Shown in pieces: positions 8,597-17,052 of a stretch of 64,000 nt of DNA. The stretch is from Chloracidobacterium sp. GTDB lineage: Bacteria; Acidobacteriota; Blastocatellia; Pyrinomonadales; Pyrinomonadaceae. The stretch spans positions 2,354,501-2,418,500 of the forward strand of contig JADJWP010000002.1 in NCBI GenBank assembly GCA_016716305.1, given 5' to 3'. The notes beneath the pieces were generated by a model. The model saw only the letters and a program-made list of their open reading frames with translations. It was not told the DNA's origin and ran no database searches. Position numbers and translations under genes: made by a program. Every line of letters begins with the position of its first letter. The first letter of the stretch is position 1.

Positions 8597-9136
8597 TCAG
8601 TTTGTCATCTTCGAGCGTGTGTCTACTTTTATCGGCACATCGGGGTCCGGCTGCGGTATCTCTACCACTAGCGGCTTATGGTCTTTGCCGATACTGCCGA
8701 TCACCTTGCCCGCCGGAGCTAGTTCGACCTTGGACGAAAGTACCCGCGAGATACGCTTTGGAAGCAGGATCGGTGCGATGCTCGCGATCGAATCAGCCAA
8801 CGCAACTATATCGCCGCCGCCCGACCAGTGTTCGCGGACTATGTCTTCGTTCGTACGATTGACCAATCGCAAAAGCGTGAGAGCAACCATATAAAGGTCG
8901 TCGATCTGACCGATGAAAGGGAAAATGTCCGGTATCAGGTCTATCGGCGAAATTACATAGACGATCGCGGCGAGGAAAAGAGCTTTCTCGGCTACCGGGA
9001 CCCGCATATCTTTGAGCAATCGTCCGAGAAGCAACACCATGTTCGGCAAGAACATCAGAAAATTACTCATCCTGCCGCGAGCCTCGCGCCTTACTTTCCT
9101 TCCGATCTGCGTCTTTGACTTTTCGATCTTACTCAT
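8597..9136 (-). CDS. DUF1232 (YkvA-type) membrane protein
   Basis: 179 residues from the ATG at 9136, preceded by GAGGGAATCGAACG. The upstream in-frame extension to 9277 lacks a better ribosome site. The DUF1232 hallmark is present: VYVISPIDLIPDIFPFIGQIDD around residues 60-85. A hydrophobic segment (FLMFLPNMVLLLGRLL) precedes it, and another (YMVALTLLRLV) follows. The N-terminal 25 residues are strongly basic. Family role is unknown; members are small inner-membrane proteins. It is divergent from pta, with 150 bp between them. Confidence 0.85.
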   Translation of the reverse strand: MSKIEKSKTQIGRKVRREARGRMSNFLMFLPNMVLLLGRLLKDMRVPVAEKALFLAAIVYVISPIDLIPDIFPFIGQIDDLYMVALTLLRLVNRTNEDIVREHWSGGGDIVALADSIASIAPILLPKRISRVLSSKVELAPAGKVIGSIGKDHKPLVVEIPQPDPDVPIKVDTRSKMTN

Positions 9137-9286
9137 CGTTCGATTCCCTCGCCTGAATGCACTAAGTCTAGAAACAACCCGAGGTTTGTGCAAGTTTAAG
9201 TCGTTATGGTTGTATGGTAAATTGACTGAGAGAGTAAATGCCAGGCGGTCGACCCGTCTGCTCATTACCTCTCGCAAATCGAAAAG

Positions 9287-10291
9287 ATGATCTTAGAATC
9301 GATCCGCAAGCGGTCGGCGGCCGACCCGCAGCACATTATACTTCCTGAAGGCGAAGATCCGCGTACGCTGGCTGCAGCCGAGATGTGCTCGCGAGACAAG
9401 ATCGCCCGGATCACTCTCATCGGAAATGAGGAACGGCTACGCGATGCCGCGAGCGATACCGGGATCAATCTGAACGGCATATCGATCATCGATCATCGCA
9501 AATCAGCCGATCTGGGCAAATTGGCCACCTTGTTCTACGACCTGCGCCGATCAAAGGGTGTTACCCTCGAAGAGGCCGAGCAGACACTGAAGGATCCGCT
9601 TTATTATGGAAATATGCTCGTTCGCGCAGGCAAAGCCGACGGTTCAGTTGCCGGTGCGACCAACACGACCGCCCATACAGTCGCGGCCGCCCTTCGGTGC
9701 ATCGGCGTTCGGCAGGGTTTTAAGACCGTATCTTCATTTTTTCTGATGGTCGTTCCGGATAAGTACTTCGGAGCCAAGGGGGCAATGATCTACGCCGACT
9801 GCGGTGTCGTGATCGACCCGGACGCAGGCGAACTGGCAGAGATCGCTATTGCTTCGGCGGATTCATGCCGAACCCTTCTCGCGGTCGAACCGAGTGTCGC
9901 ATTGCTTTCGTTTTCGACGAAAGGCAGCGCAAAGCATCAGTTGCTAGAAAAGGTGATCGAGGCAACGAAGACCGTGCGCGCTCGTATGCCGGAACTGATC
10001 GTCGACGGCGAGCTTCAGGCCGACGCCGCACTCATTCCTTCCATCGCCCATTCGAAAGCGCCTGGCTCGCCCGTCGGCGGAAAGGCGAACGTGCTTATCT
10101 TTCCCGACCTCAACGCCGGCAACATCGCGTACAAACTGACCGAACGTCTGACCGGCGGCACGGCCATCGGCCCGATATTGCAGGGCCTTGACCGCCCATG
10201 CAACGACCTCTCTCGCGGATGCAAGGCCGAAGATATTGTCGATGCGGTCGCCATTACGGCTGTCCAGTCCCAGGCCCGAAAGCGCAACTAA
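9287..10291 (+). CDS. pta: Phosphate acetyltransferase
   Basis: 334 residues, the length of a stand-alone PTA_PTB domain without the DRTGG and cobyrinic-acid-like N-terminal regions of long enterobacterial Pta. It interconverts acetyl-CoA and acetyl phosphate. Recognisable segments include ILPEGEDPRTLAAA near the start, MLVRAGKADGSVAGATNTTA around residues 110-130, FFLMVVPD, SFSTKGSAKH, DGELQADAAL, and NVLIFPDLNAGNIAYKL near the C-terminus. No ackA is adjacent. Its stop codon overlaps by 4 nt the stop of the convergent metalloprotease-like gene. Confidence 0.95.
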   Translation: MILESIRKRSAADPQHIILPEGEDPRTLAAAEMCSRDKIARITLIGNEERLRDAASDTGINLNGISIIDHRKSADLGKLATLFYDLRRSKGVTLEEAEQTLKDPLYYGNMLVRAGKADGSVAGATNTTAHTVAAALRCIGVRQGFKTVSSFFLMVVPDKYFGAKGAMIYADCGVVIDPDAGELAEIAIASADSCRTLLAVEPSVALLSFSTKGSAKHQLLEKVIEATKTVRARMPELIVDGELQADAALIPSIAHSKAPGSPVGGKANVLIFPDLNAGNIAYKLTERLTGGTAIGPILQGLDRPCNDLSRGCKAEDIVDAVAITAVQSQARKRN

Positions 10292-11268
10292 AGCCTGTCG
10301 GAAAATTTCGCCTCGTACCGGCTGGCTTTCAGAAACTCGTTAAAATCCTTGATCTCGAGAATATCCTTAACGGCCTGTTTCTTATCGGCGGCGTTCTTGT
10401 AATACGCTTCGGCGATCTTGTATCCGATGTAATAACCCAGATCCGCCGGACGGTCCTTTATCTTACCGCCATTGTAGAGCCATCGAGCGCTGTCATCTGT
10501 AACAGCCGAGTTCCTGAACTCTTCCCAGAGTTGTTTTTCTCGCGGGTTACCCCATTCGTGAAGATGATGGTTAATATGCTTTCCGGATATCATTTCGGCC
10601 AGAAAGTCTGCACTGCCTTCACCGATCACGGAACCCAATAGCTTTCGTTCCTTCGGATATTTCTGTTGATAGTGGATCAGTTCGTGAGCGACGATGTAGG
10701 GGATCTCATCGATCGGCTTTAGTACATTTTTCAGCCAATCGCTGAGTTCCTCCATCGGGGTGTCAGGGGTTAGGCCATACATGTCAACGCCGATCAACAA
10801 TGATCTTTCCGTAAACGTTCCGCCGGAGTTCATCTTGCCGATCATCAAATAAACGTCCGGAAAAACCGCAGACGGATATAGTTCTTTCAGTCTATTAAAA
10901 GAGTCGCGCATCGGCCCCTGAAACTTGTGCGCCTTTAACGATACCTCGCGCAGCGAAGCGTAATACTTGGGCCGTGCCTCTATCACATCGACAAGCTCGC
11001 ACGACGAAGCCACTCGATAGGCAGTAAATTCCTTTAAGCCCTTACTCCCTTTTCTCAGATATTCATCCCGGAATATGTAAAGGCTGTTTTCGGGTCTAGC
11101 CTTATCATAAGCCTTCCAGAAAAGGTCGATATCTGACGAAACGATCTGCGCCTTGTCCGGATCGGTGTTCAATATGACTGTTTCATTTTGAGCAAAAGCT
11201 GTAAAAACAAAGGCAAGAACACATTGCGCGAGAAAAAGGCTTCGAATTTGTATGGCATTTTTACTCAT
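10288..11268 (-). CDS. Exported zinc-metalloprotease-like protein (DUF2268-like)
   Basis: 326 residues from the ATG at 11268; a TTG four codons upstream is the other option. A Sec signal peptide (SLFLAQCVLAFVFTAFAQ) opens the protein. The core has VAHELIHYQQ, an HExxH zinc motif, followed about 25 residues later by GEGSADFLAEMI, whose Glu could be the third ligand of a gluzincin. This resembles the DUF2268/YjaZ-type predicted Zn proteases. Substrate unknown. It overlaps pta convergently by 4 nt. Confidence 0.75.
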   Translation of the reverse strand: MSKNAIQIRSLFLAQCVLAFVFTAFAQNETVILNTDPDKAQIVSSDIDLFWKAYDKARPENSLYIFRDEYLRKGSKGLKEFTAYRVASSCELVDVIEARPKYYASLREVSLKAHKFQGPMRDSFNRLKELYPSAVFPDVYLMIGKMNSGGTFTERSLLIGVDMYGLTPDTPMEELSDWLKNVLKPIDEIPYIVAHELIHYQQKYPKERKLLGSVIGEGSADFLAEMISGKHINHHLHEWGNPREKQLWEEFRNSAVTDDSARWLYNGGKIKDRPADLGYYIGYKIAEAYYKNAADKKQAVKDILEIKDFNEFLKASRYEAKFSDRL

Positions 11269-11340
11269 GGTAGTTTTCAATGCTTCTTATGGGATAAGAC
11301 GCATTGACGCGGCGAACCCGGCCAACGCTGCACGGCGAGT

Positions 11341-12150
11341 TTATCTATTTCGATCCAATGGATCTGCGATCAAGGCAGCGATGCGCAACGGGCCGCCGCT
11401 GCCGCCCCTGATCTTCATCGGGAAGGCAAAAACGTGAAAGCCCTTCGCCGGAAGCTTATCGAGGTTTGCCACGTTCTCGAACGCCGGGATGTTGTTGGTC
11501 ATCAGCGCGACATGACTTTCAAACGTGGACGATTGCCCGTTGTCGATGCTGGCGGTATCGATGCCGATCGCTTTGAACTTTCGGTTCTCGACAAGCCACT
11601 TTGCGGCCGCCGGATGCAGGCCCGGGAAATGTAGGTCTTTGACCGCATCGGGTCCTTTTCGATCGGTTCCAAGATAGCTTTTCTTATCCGGCCAACGCGA
11701 CGCAAAGCCGGTTTGAAATAGGATGATGGCTCCATCCGGGATCGGCCCATTTGTCGTCTCCCACGCGTTGATATCATCAAGGGATATCAGATAGTCTCGA
11801 TCGGCGGCAGCTTTTGCCGTTACGTCGATCTTCACACCGGGTGCGATCAACTCGCTCAACTCGATCTGGTCGGAGGTTTTCTTTCCTTCGGCGAAATGTA
11901 TCGGTGCGTCGAGATGAGTTCCGCCATGCTCGGCCCCGGAAAAGTTGTAGGCAGAATAGTAGAACCCCTTGTCCGTTTTGCCTTCGGCGACCGTCGTTCG
12001 CTTGAACGGCTCGGCCGTCACCCAATAGACCGTATCTTCGGAGAATTCATGCGTCAGGTCGATCCAATCTCCGTTGAACGGATCTGCAGTACTCGGCGTG
12101 CATGATACAAATAAAAGCGCGCTGAAAAGCAATCCGACGAGATTTCGCAT
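11341..12150 (-). CDS. Cyclase family lipoprotein (kynurenine formamidase-like)
   Basis: 269 residues from the ATG at 12150, preceded by GGA nine bases upstream. The N-terminus is a lipoprotein signal (GLLFSALLFVSC) with a lipobox cysteine. The cyclase/metal-dependent hydrolase motif HGGTHLDAPIHF is present, with IDLTHEFSEDTVYW before it and AIGIDTASIDNG and ESHVALMTNNIPAFENV after it. These supply the His/Asp metal ligands. Family members hydrolyse N-formylkynurenine or related amides and lactones. Membrane anchoring makes the tryptophan-pathway role unlikely. It follows the S51 peptidase gene by about 33 bp on the same strand. Confidence 0.85.
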   Translation of the reverse strand: MRNLVGLLFSALLFVSCTPSTADPFNGDWIDLTHEFSEDTVYWVTAEPFKRTTVAEGKTDKGFYYSAYNFSGAEHGGTHLDAPIHFAEGKKTSDQIELSELIAPGVKIDVTAKAAADRDYLISLDDINAWETTNGPIPDGAIILFQTGFASRWPDKKSYLGTDRKGPDAVKDLHFPGLHPAAAKWLVENRKFKAIGIDTASIDNGQSSTFESHVALMTNNIPAFENVANLDKLPAKGFHVFAFPMKIRGGSGGPLRIAALIADPLDRNR

Positions 12151-12183
12151 AGTGTTTTTTCCGTGCAACCGACCGCTTCACGA

Positions 12184-13008
12184 TCATCGATCGATGGGCT
12201 TTCGCTTCGCAACATCAAATGACTTGCCTGATGTAAGAAAGCTCAACTGAAATGGCTGTTTTCCGTTCTTCGAGTAAACCAACATCACCTGCGTTTCGCC
12301 CGAGACGGTCAAGCGGCGGTTGTCTTCAATGAGAACAGCGGTGTCCTCATCAATGCCAATGCCAAGCATATTTGGGTTCTCCAGCATCAAACCGAACAGC
12401 CGGTTGTGACGCTGGCGAACGAGAAAGTGCTGATCGAATAACACATTAGGCAAAAGCCCGAGGCCTTTGCGGACACCGACCTTCGTGCCGTCCAGAACCT
12501 TTAGGTCGGCGTCTCCGGTCATCATTGGATCGGACATTACGGCTGCCCCGGCGCTCGTTCCGCCAAAAGGCGTTCCGGCGGCATACTTTTCGCGGATCAG
12601 CCTGAGCAATTCATCGTCGGCAAGTACATCCATTATTCGGTTCTGATCACCACCCGAAAAAAAGACACCTGATGAACCTTTAAGTTGGTCGATAAAAACT
12701 GACCTCGTAGCCGCATCGAGCGGCCTCACCGGCGCGTGCTCGACCGACACCGCCCCTGCCGAAACAAATTGCTTTTTGAGCGACTCGAAGCTTTCTGTCG
12801 GGACGCCGCTGGCCCACGTGATGACCATGATCTTAGCTTTTGTTCCGCCGCTCCATTCGACAAAGCGTTTCATCGCTTCGGGCGGACGTTTGCCGCCGCC
12901 GATAACGAGCAGTCGCTGCTGCCCGAAAGCAGAAATACAGAGGATCAACATGACCGTGATCAAGAGAAGCCGAGATCTTTTCAATGGATACAAGGTCAAA
13001 ACCTTCAT
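12184..13008 (-). CDS. Exported cyanophycinase-like peptidase (family S51)
   Basis: 274 residues with a signal peptide (LLLITVMLILCISAFGQ). The S51 signature is clear: LLVIGGGKRPPEAM at the mature N-terminus, VFFSGGDQNRI, then GTSAGAAVMS with the nucleophilic serine, and later DQHFLVRQRHNRLFGL and GIGIDEDTAVLI. Cyanophycinases cleave beta-Asp-Arg dipeptides from cyanophycin. No cyanophycin synthetase is nearby, so an extracellular scavenging role or another isoaspartyl substrate is possible. It is followed by the cyclase gene on the same strand and preceded by the NTF2-like gene. Confidence 0.85.
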   Translation of the reverse strand: MKVLTLYPLKRSRLLLITVMLILCISAFGQQRLLVIGGGKRPPEAMKRFVEWSGGTKAKIMVITWASGVPTESFESLKKQFVSAGAVSVEHAPVRPLDAATRSVFIDQLKGSSGVFFSGGDQNRIMDVLADDELLRLIREKYAAGTPFGGTSAGAAVMSDPMMTGDADLKVLDGTKVGVRKGLGLLPNVLFDQHFLVRQRHNRLFGLMLENPNMLGIGIDEDTAVLIEDNRRLTVSGETQVMLVYSKNGKQPFQLSFLTSGKSFDVAKRKPIDR

Positions 13009-13053
13009 AATTAATTGTAAAGAATGAGATCCGCCATCCGGCGTTATCTCTTA

Positions 13054-13899
13054 TCAACTGGCCGAACGGCTGGAATGTCCGGCAACGATCAGCCAGCGAC
13101 CGTTGTTATGGACCAAAGTCATTGTGTAGTGAAGTACGAACGGGTCAGGCGATAACTTTGATTCCGCAGCCGACGCCGCTTCGACCTGACGGGGCGATAC
13201 GCCTCGGACAACGGCTGTATCGCCGTATATCGACACCCTAATGTCGCGAATCTCCATTTTTGCATACTTAACTTTACTGGAAACATACGAGGTAATGAAC
13301 GCCGCCCGATCGGTCGGTATGCCCGAACTATGTACCCAAACGAATGACGGGTGTAACAACTGTTCGACCGTTCGAACATCACCGGCGGCAACGGCCCGGC
13401 GAAATTCTGCTTCCGCGAAAAGCACTTGCTTCCGAGCATCTTCATCGGCGATAGGTATCCGAGTGGCCTGCCATGCCACGGCCTGCCACCTGCCGTTTTG
13501 CTTAACGAAAGTTCCGGTGTTCAGGTGCAAAGAGACCGTCTGCTTTCCCATCAGGTTGGTGGTTCCAACGAGTTTGAAAGCGACTACGGCTGTATTGCCG
13601 TATTTCCGTATCCTCACATCCTCAGCGGTATAAACTGTCGTTGCGTCATCAGGTTTTGCCGGCGTGACGGAACGAACGCCTTTCATGAGGTCGGCTTTTC
13701 CGATGCGTTGCCCGGTTCCACGCGTGTACACAAGGTCTTCTGACCAAAACCGCTCGTGAACCGCAGCATCATTTCGACCGGCGCCCGCAAGAAATTCGTT
13801 AAGGAGCCGGTTAAGTTCCGCAGCATCACCAACAGGTTGGGCAGTGGCAATTGTCCACAGTCCTGTCAGTACAATTACGAGCGAAAGGATCTTATTCAT
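13054..13899 (-). CDS. Exported protein with two NTF2-like (SnoaL/DUF4440) domains
   Basis: 281 residues with signal peptide (ILSLVIVLTGLWTIATAQ). Two tandem NTF2-like halves are visible. The first has LLNEFLAGAGRNDAAVHERFW and NTAVVAFKLVGTTNLMG, ending at GRWQAVAWQAT. The second starts at AEAEFRRAVAAGDVRTVEQLL, with DTAVVRGVSP and NGRWLIVAGHSS. Such domains bind small molecules or act as enzymes or assembly factors; nothing here specifies which. It heads a minus-strand run of exported proteins down to 10288. Confidence 0.75.
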   Translation of the reverse strand: MNKILSLVIVLTGLWTIATAQPVGDAAELNRLLNEFLAGAGRNDAAVHERFWSEDLVYTRGTGQRIGKADLMKGVRSVTPAKPDDATTVYTAEDVRIRKYGNTAVVAFKLVGTTNLMGKQTVSLHLNTGTFVKQNGRWQAVAWQATRIPIADEDARKQVLFAEAEFRRAVAAGDVRTVEQLLHPSFVWVHSSGIPTDRAAFITSYVSSKVKYAKMEIRDIRVSIYGDTAVVRGVSPRQVEAASAAESKLSPDPFVLHYTMTLVHNNGRWLIVAGHSSRSAS

Positions 13900-13947
13900 A
13901 TAACGATCGGCTTAAAAAGAACAGCATCGGGGTGCGGTTTAGAACTC

Positions 13948-14880
13948 CTATCGGTAAATTTCCGCTTCTCCCTTTGGGCGGGTCTTCCAACGCTTATGCG
14001 ACCACATCCATTGATCGGGATACTTGCGAACAATGGCCTCGATCTCTGCGGTGTATGCGGCGGTCGTCGCAACAAGGTCCGCTTTGCGGTCATCGGTCTT
14101 CACGGGGTCGATCGTCCGTCCGCGCACCAACTTATATTTGCGCAACTTATCGTCCCAGACACAAAATAACGGGAAAAGGACCGCACCGGAGCGGCGGGCA
14201 ATCGTTGCGGCTCCGCCGGGCGTGCAGGCCTGCACGTGAAAGTACGGTACAAATACACCCTCTTTCGGGTGGGCATTGACATCGGCCACAATTCCAAGTG
14301 CCCGGCCTTCGCGCAAGATCGATATCGCGGTCATGGCTGAATTGGTCTTGTTCAAAGGGCGATTGCCAAACTGAGTCCTAAATCGCCACGTCATCTCTTC
14401 GATCCGCGGATTATCGATCGGCCGCGCCAGGTAACTGAAAGGTTCAAATGCTACGGCAATTGCAAAAGCCAGCAACTCCCAATTCCCGAGGTGGCCGGTT
14501 ATCACCATGATCCCGCGCCCGTCACTTTTCAATTTATGAAACGCGGTATAAATGTCGCCGTCCTCATCGAGATCAACAAGATCTCTTACTTGTTCGGACG
14601 TTGCATGCCTTAACTTGCTCATTTCCCCGAGAACCCGGCCGAGATTCTTGAAGCTGCCCTTGGCGATCTTTAACCTTTCCTCAAGCGCCATCGTCGGGTA
14701 GGCCAGTTCTAAATTCACCAACGCTGTGCGTCGCATTCCGCCTAAAACGGAAAAACCAAACCGACCGAAAGCTAGCCCGATCGCAACCGCAGCGGATCTC
14801 GGCAAGAACCCGAGAAAGGCAAACACGACCTTGGCGGTCCAAAATTCGACCAAGATCTGAGATTTGCCCTTTTTTGCCAT
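13948..14880 (-). CDS. Lysophospholipid/lauroyl acyltransferase (LpxL/HtrB family)
   Basis: 310 residues. The family catalytic motif HLGNWE (HX4E) sits near residue 135, followed by YLARPIDNPRIE, a basic block, GIVADVNAHPKEGVFVPYF, GGAATIARRSGA, and the C-terminal YPDQWMWSHKRWK seen in Kdo2-lipid A acyltransferases. An N-terminal hydrophobic segment anchors it to the inner membrane. It probably transfers an acyl chain from ACP to a lipid A or glycolipid precursor. It lies 9 bp downstream of fabF and completes an ACP-KS-acyltransferase cluster. Confidence 0.88.
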   Translation of the reverse strand: MAKKGKSQILVEFWTAKVVFAFLGFLPRSAAVAIGLAFGRFGFSVLGGMRRTALVNLELAYPTMALEERLKIAKGSFKNLGRVLGEMSKLRHATSEQVRDLVDLDEDGDIYTAFHKLKSDGRGIMVITGHLGNWELLAFAIAVAFEPFSYLARPIDNPRIEEMTWRFRTQFGNRPLNKTNSAMTAISILREGRALGIVADVNAHPKEGVFVPYFHVQACTPGGAATIARRSGAVLFPLFCVWDDKLRKYKLVRGRTIDPVKTDDRKADLVATTAAYTAEIEAIVRKYPDQWMWSHKRWKTRPKGEAEIYR

Positions 14881-14889
14881 ACGGCATTT

Positions 14890-16104
14890 TCAACCTTTCC
14901 ATCGACGAAAGGCAAGTACCGCATTCAGGCCGCCAAATGCAAACGAGTTTGAAATCGCAGCATTCGTTGCTTTCTCGATCGGGATGTTCTTGATGACGTT
15001 TATCGAGCATTCGTCGTCGTTCTCGTTAAAATTTGCGGTTGGCGGAAGAACGCCATTTTGAAGCGCGAGGATCGTCGCCGCGGCTTCGATGGCTCCTGCG
15101 GCCCCGAGTGCGTGGCCATGCATTGATTTTGTCGAACTGACCGGCAGATCGTCGGTGTGATCGCCGAAAACGAGTCGTATGGCCTGCGACTCCATAACGT
15201 CGTTCGCGGCAGTCCCGGTGCCATGCGCGTTGATGTAGCCGACCTCGGCCGGATCCATGTGGCCGTCATCAAGTGCGCGGCGAATTGCCTTTGCCGCACC
15301 TTTTGCGTTCGGCAACGTGACATGATGAGCGTCGGCCGACATGCCGAACCCTGCGATCTCGGCAAAGATGTTTGCGCCCCGATCTATCGCTGTCGAGAGC
15401 TCCTCAAGGAAAAACATCGCGCCGCCTTCACCGATTATCATCCCCGCACGGTCGCGCGAGAAGGGACGACATGTGTCCGGCGAAACTACTCGCATTGCTT
15501 CCCAAGCCTTCAGATTTCCGTAGGTCATCGGAGCCTCGCTTCCGCCGGTGACCGCGGCGTCGATCGTGCCTTGACGTATCAGCCAATAGGCTTGGCCGAT
15601 GGCGTGGTTTGAGGACGAACAAGCGGTCGAAAGGGTGAATGCCGGGCCCGTGATGCCAAATTCCATCGAGATGTGGCTAGCAACCGCATTGCTCATCGAT
15701 CGAGGTATCGCTATCGGCGGAACGCGCGATCTATGCTTGGCGTAAAGATCGTAGAAGAGTCCGTCCTCGGTCATCTTGCCGCCGAGACATGAACCCGTAA
15801 CGACACCGGTTCGGTCTCGCAGAAGATCGTCGAATTCGATACCGGCAGAGGTTATCGCTTCGCGTGCCGCAGCGAGCCCGTATTGTGCAAATGGATCGAG
15901 CAGTGTTTGCAGACGATCGTCAAAATGATCAGCGGCATCGAAATCACGAACTTCCGCCGCATTCTTGAACCGGAGATCCGAGGTGTCGACTTTTGTGATC
16001 GGGCCGATCGCTGCTTCGCCGGAACGCAATCTGTCCCAAAATTCAGACTGGTTCCCGCCCAGGGCCGAAACCACGCCGATACCGGTGATCACTACTCTTC
16101 TCAT
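14890..16104 (-). CDS. fabF: 3-oxoacyl-ACP synthase II
   Basis: 404 residues, a complete thiolase-fold condensing enzyme. The Cys-His-His triad is visible in TLSTACSSSNHAIG, INAHGTGTAANDVMES and SMHGHALGAAGAIEA. The N-terminus RRVVITGIGVVSALGGN and the terminal SNSFAFGGLNAVLAFRRW are typical of FabF. It elongates acyl-ACP with malonyl-ACP. It lies between the acyl carrier protein gene (27 bp upstream) and the acyltransferase gene (9 bp downstream). No reductase or dehydratase is adjacent, so it must rely on enzymes encoded elsewhere or serve one dedicated elongation. Confidence 0.93.
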   Translation of the reverse strand: MRRVVITGIGVVSALGGNQSEFWDRLRSGEAAIGPITKVDTSDLRFKNAAEVRDFDAADHFDDRLQTLLDPFAQYGLAAAREAITSAGIEFDDLLRDRTGVVTGSCLGGKMTEDGLFYDLYAKHRSRVPPIAIPRSMSNAVASHISMEFGITGPAFTLSTACSSSNHAIGQAYWLIRQGTIDAAVTGGSEAPMTYGNLKAWEAMRVVSPDTCRPFSRDRAGMIIGEGGAMFFLEELSTAIDRGANIFAEIAGFGMSADAHHVTLPNAKGAAKAIRRALDDGHMDPAEVGYINAHGTGTAANDVMESQAIRLVFGDHTDDLPVSSTKSMHGHALGAAGAIEAAATILALQNGVLPPTANFNENDDECSINVIKNIPIEKATNAAISNSFAFGGLNAVLAFRRWKG

Positions 16105-16131
16105 TATAGATCGGATCTTCGAGGAGGATAT

Positions 16132-16386
16132 CTACGCGGCTTCTTTTGCCGCGATCAACGATTCGATGCCGCCGATAACCTCGGCGACCGAACGCATCGA
16201 TCGGGCTTTTTCGTCAGGTACGATAATGTCGAACTCCTCTTCGAGCTCGAATATGAGATTGAGGCCGTCAAGAGAATCGAAACCCAGATCGTCGAAGGTC
16301 GCTTCACGATCGACTTTCGAAGGCTCCAACTTCTTAAATTCTGCAAAAATACCGACAACACGATCTGCAACCGATCTTTCCGACAT
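16132..16386 (-). CDS. Acyl carrier protein
   Basis: 84 residues, acidic. The phosphopantetheine attachment site is Ser38 in LGFDSLDGLNL, followed by the acidic helix II FELEEEFDIIVPDE. A good ribosome site (AGGGGTGAACAG) precedes the ATG. Slightly longer than housekeeping AcpP (about 78 residues) and with DGLNL instead of the usual DSLDTVEL context, so it may be a dedicated ACP for the neighbouring FabF and acyltransferase rather than the main fatty acid ACP. Confidence 0.9.
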   Translation of the reverse strand: MSERSVADRVVGIFAEFKKLEPSKVDREATFDDLGFDSLDGLNLIFELEEEFDIIVPDEKARSMRSVAEVIGGIESLIAAKEAA

Positions 16387-16503
16387 CTGTTCACCCCTTT
16401 TCCAGCGCGTAAGTCTTGACCAAACACCAATATTATCTGTTTCTATCGGGCAATGAAACAGCGGTTCACCAAATCGCGAAGATGCGCCCTGCTCGGCATG
16501 CGA

Positions 16504-16884
16504 TCAGGCAGCCGCCGAAACACCGAGCCACCGCAGCGCCGGGCCGATCGAACTGAAAAACTTGACCCTCGCACCTCGATTCCGGGCGGCCGTTACAAAC
16601 AGGTCACTGATCTCGTCCGGTTCATAGTCATGTAAACAAAGAGCTATCCAGAGATCGGGATAAACCTCGGCCGCTTCTACGCCCGATTCGAAAGCATTTA
16701 TCGTGTCCATCCGGCGCTTCGGCGATGTGCCTTCGATAAGGATCTTTCCGCAGGAATACTGCCGGCACAATTGACCGATCTTCTGCCAAAGCAGAGTCAT
16801 CGAATCAGGGTTTATCTCCATCTCGGTTCCATGACGAATGTAGATATGGTCACCGCGAAACTCAACGAGCATTTCGACTTCCAT
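16504..16884 (-). CDS. Hypothetical protein, SpoIIAA/STAS-like
   Basis: 126 residues from an ATG preceded by GGAGTCGCAAC. An alternating beta/alpha pattern (MLVEFRGDHIYIRH, CGKILIEGTSPKR, DLWIALCLHD, ARVKFFSSIGPALRWLG) resembles the SpoIIAA-like STAS fold seen in short bacterial proteins, but no diagnostic motif is decisive. It ends in an alanine-rich tail. It is transcribed away from the desaturase gene, with 168 bp of regulatory-looking DNA between them. Confidence 0.6.
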   Translation of the reverse strand: MEVEMLVEFRGDHIYIRHGTEMEINPDSMTLLWQKIGQLCRQYSCGKILIEGTSPKRRMDTINAFESGVEAAEVYPDLWIALCLHDYEPDEISDLFVTAARNRGARVKFFSSIGPALRWLGVSAAA

Positions 16885-16931
16885 GTTGCGACTCCTCGAA
16901 TTGCTGATGAAACAGGCAGAAACTCCAACGT

Positions 16932-17022
16932 ACCGGACCGGTCAAAACAACTCTTACAAAACTCTTACAATCATACCGAAAAAAAACTGTTACGATTCAG
17001 AAATCGGTGCAAATTGTGCACC
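16932..17022. promoter_or_regulatory. Multi-element operator region upstream of the desaturase gene
   Basis: Three kinds of ordered sequence occur in 91 bp. There is an inverted repeat ACCGG-A-CCGGT (16932-16942); a perfect tandem 11-bp direct repeat AACTCTTACAA (16949-16959 and 16960-16970); and an inverted repeat GGTGCA-AATTG-TGCACC (17006-17022) ending 30 bp before the desaturase ATG. An 11-bp period places repeat copies on the same helix face. All are seen directly; the regulator is unknown. Confidence 0.5.
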
Positions 17023-17052
17023 TAACGATTATTGGGAGTATCGAGAGCAAAT

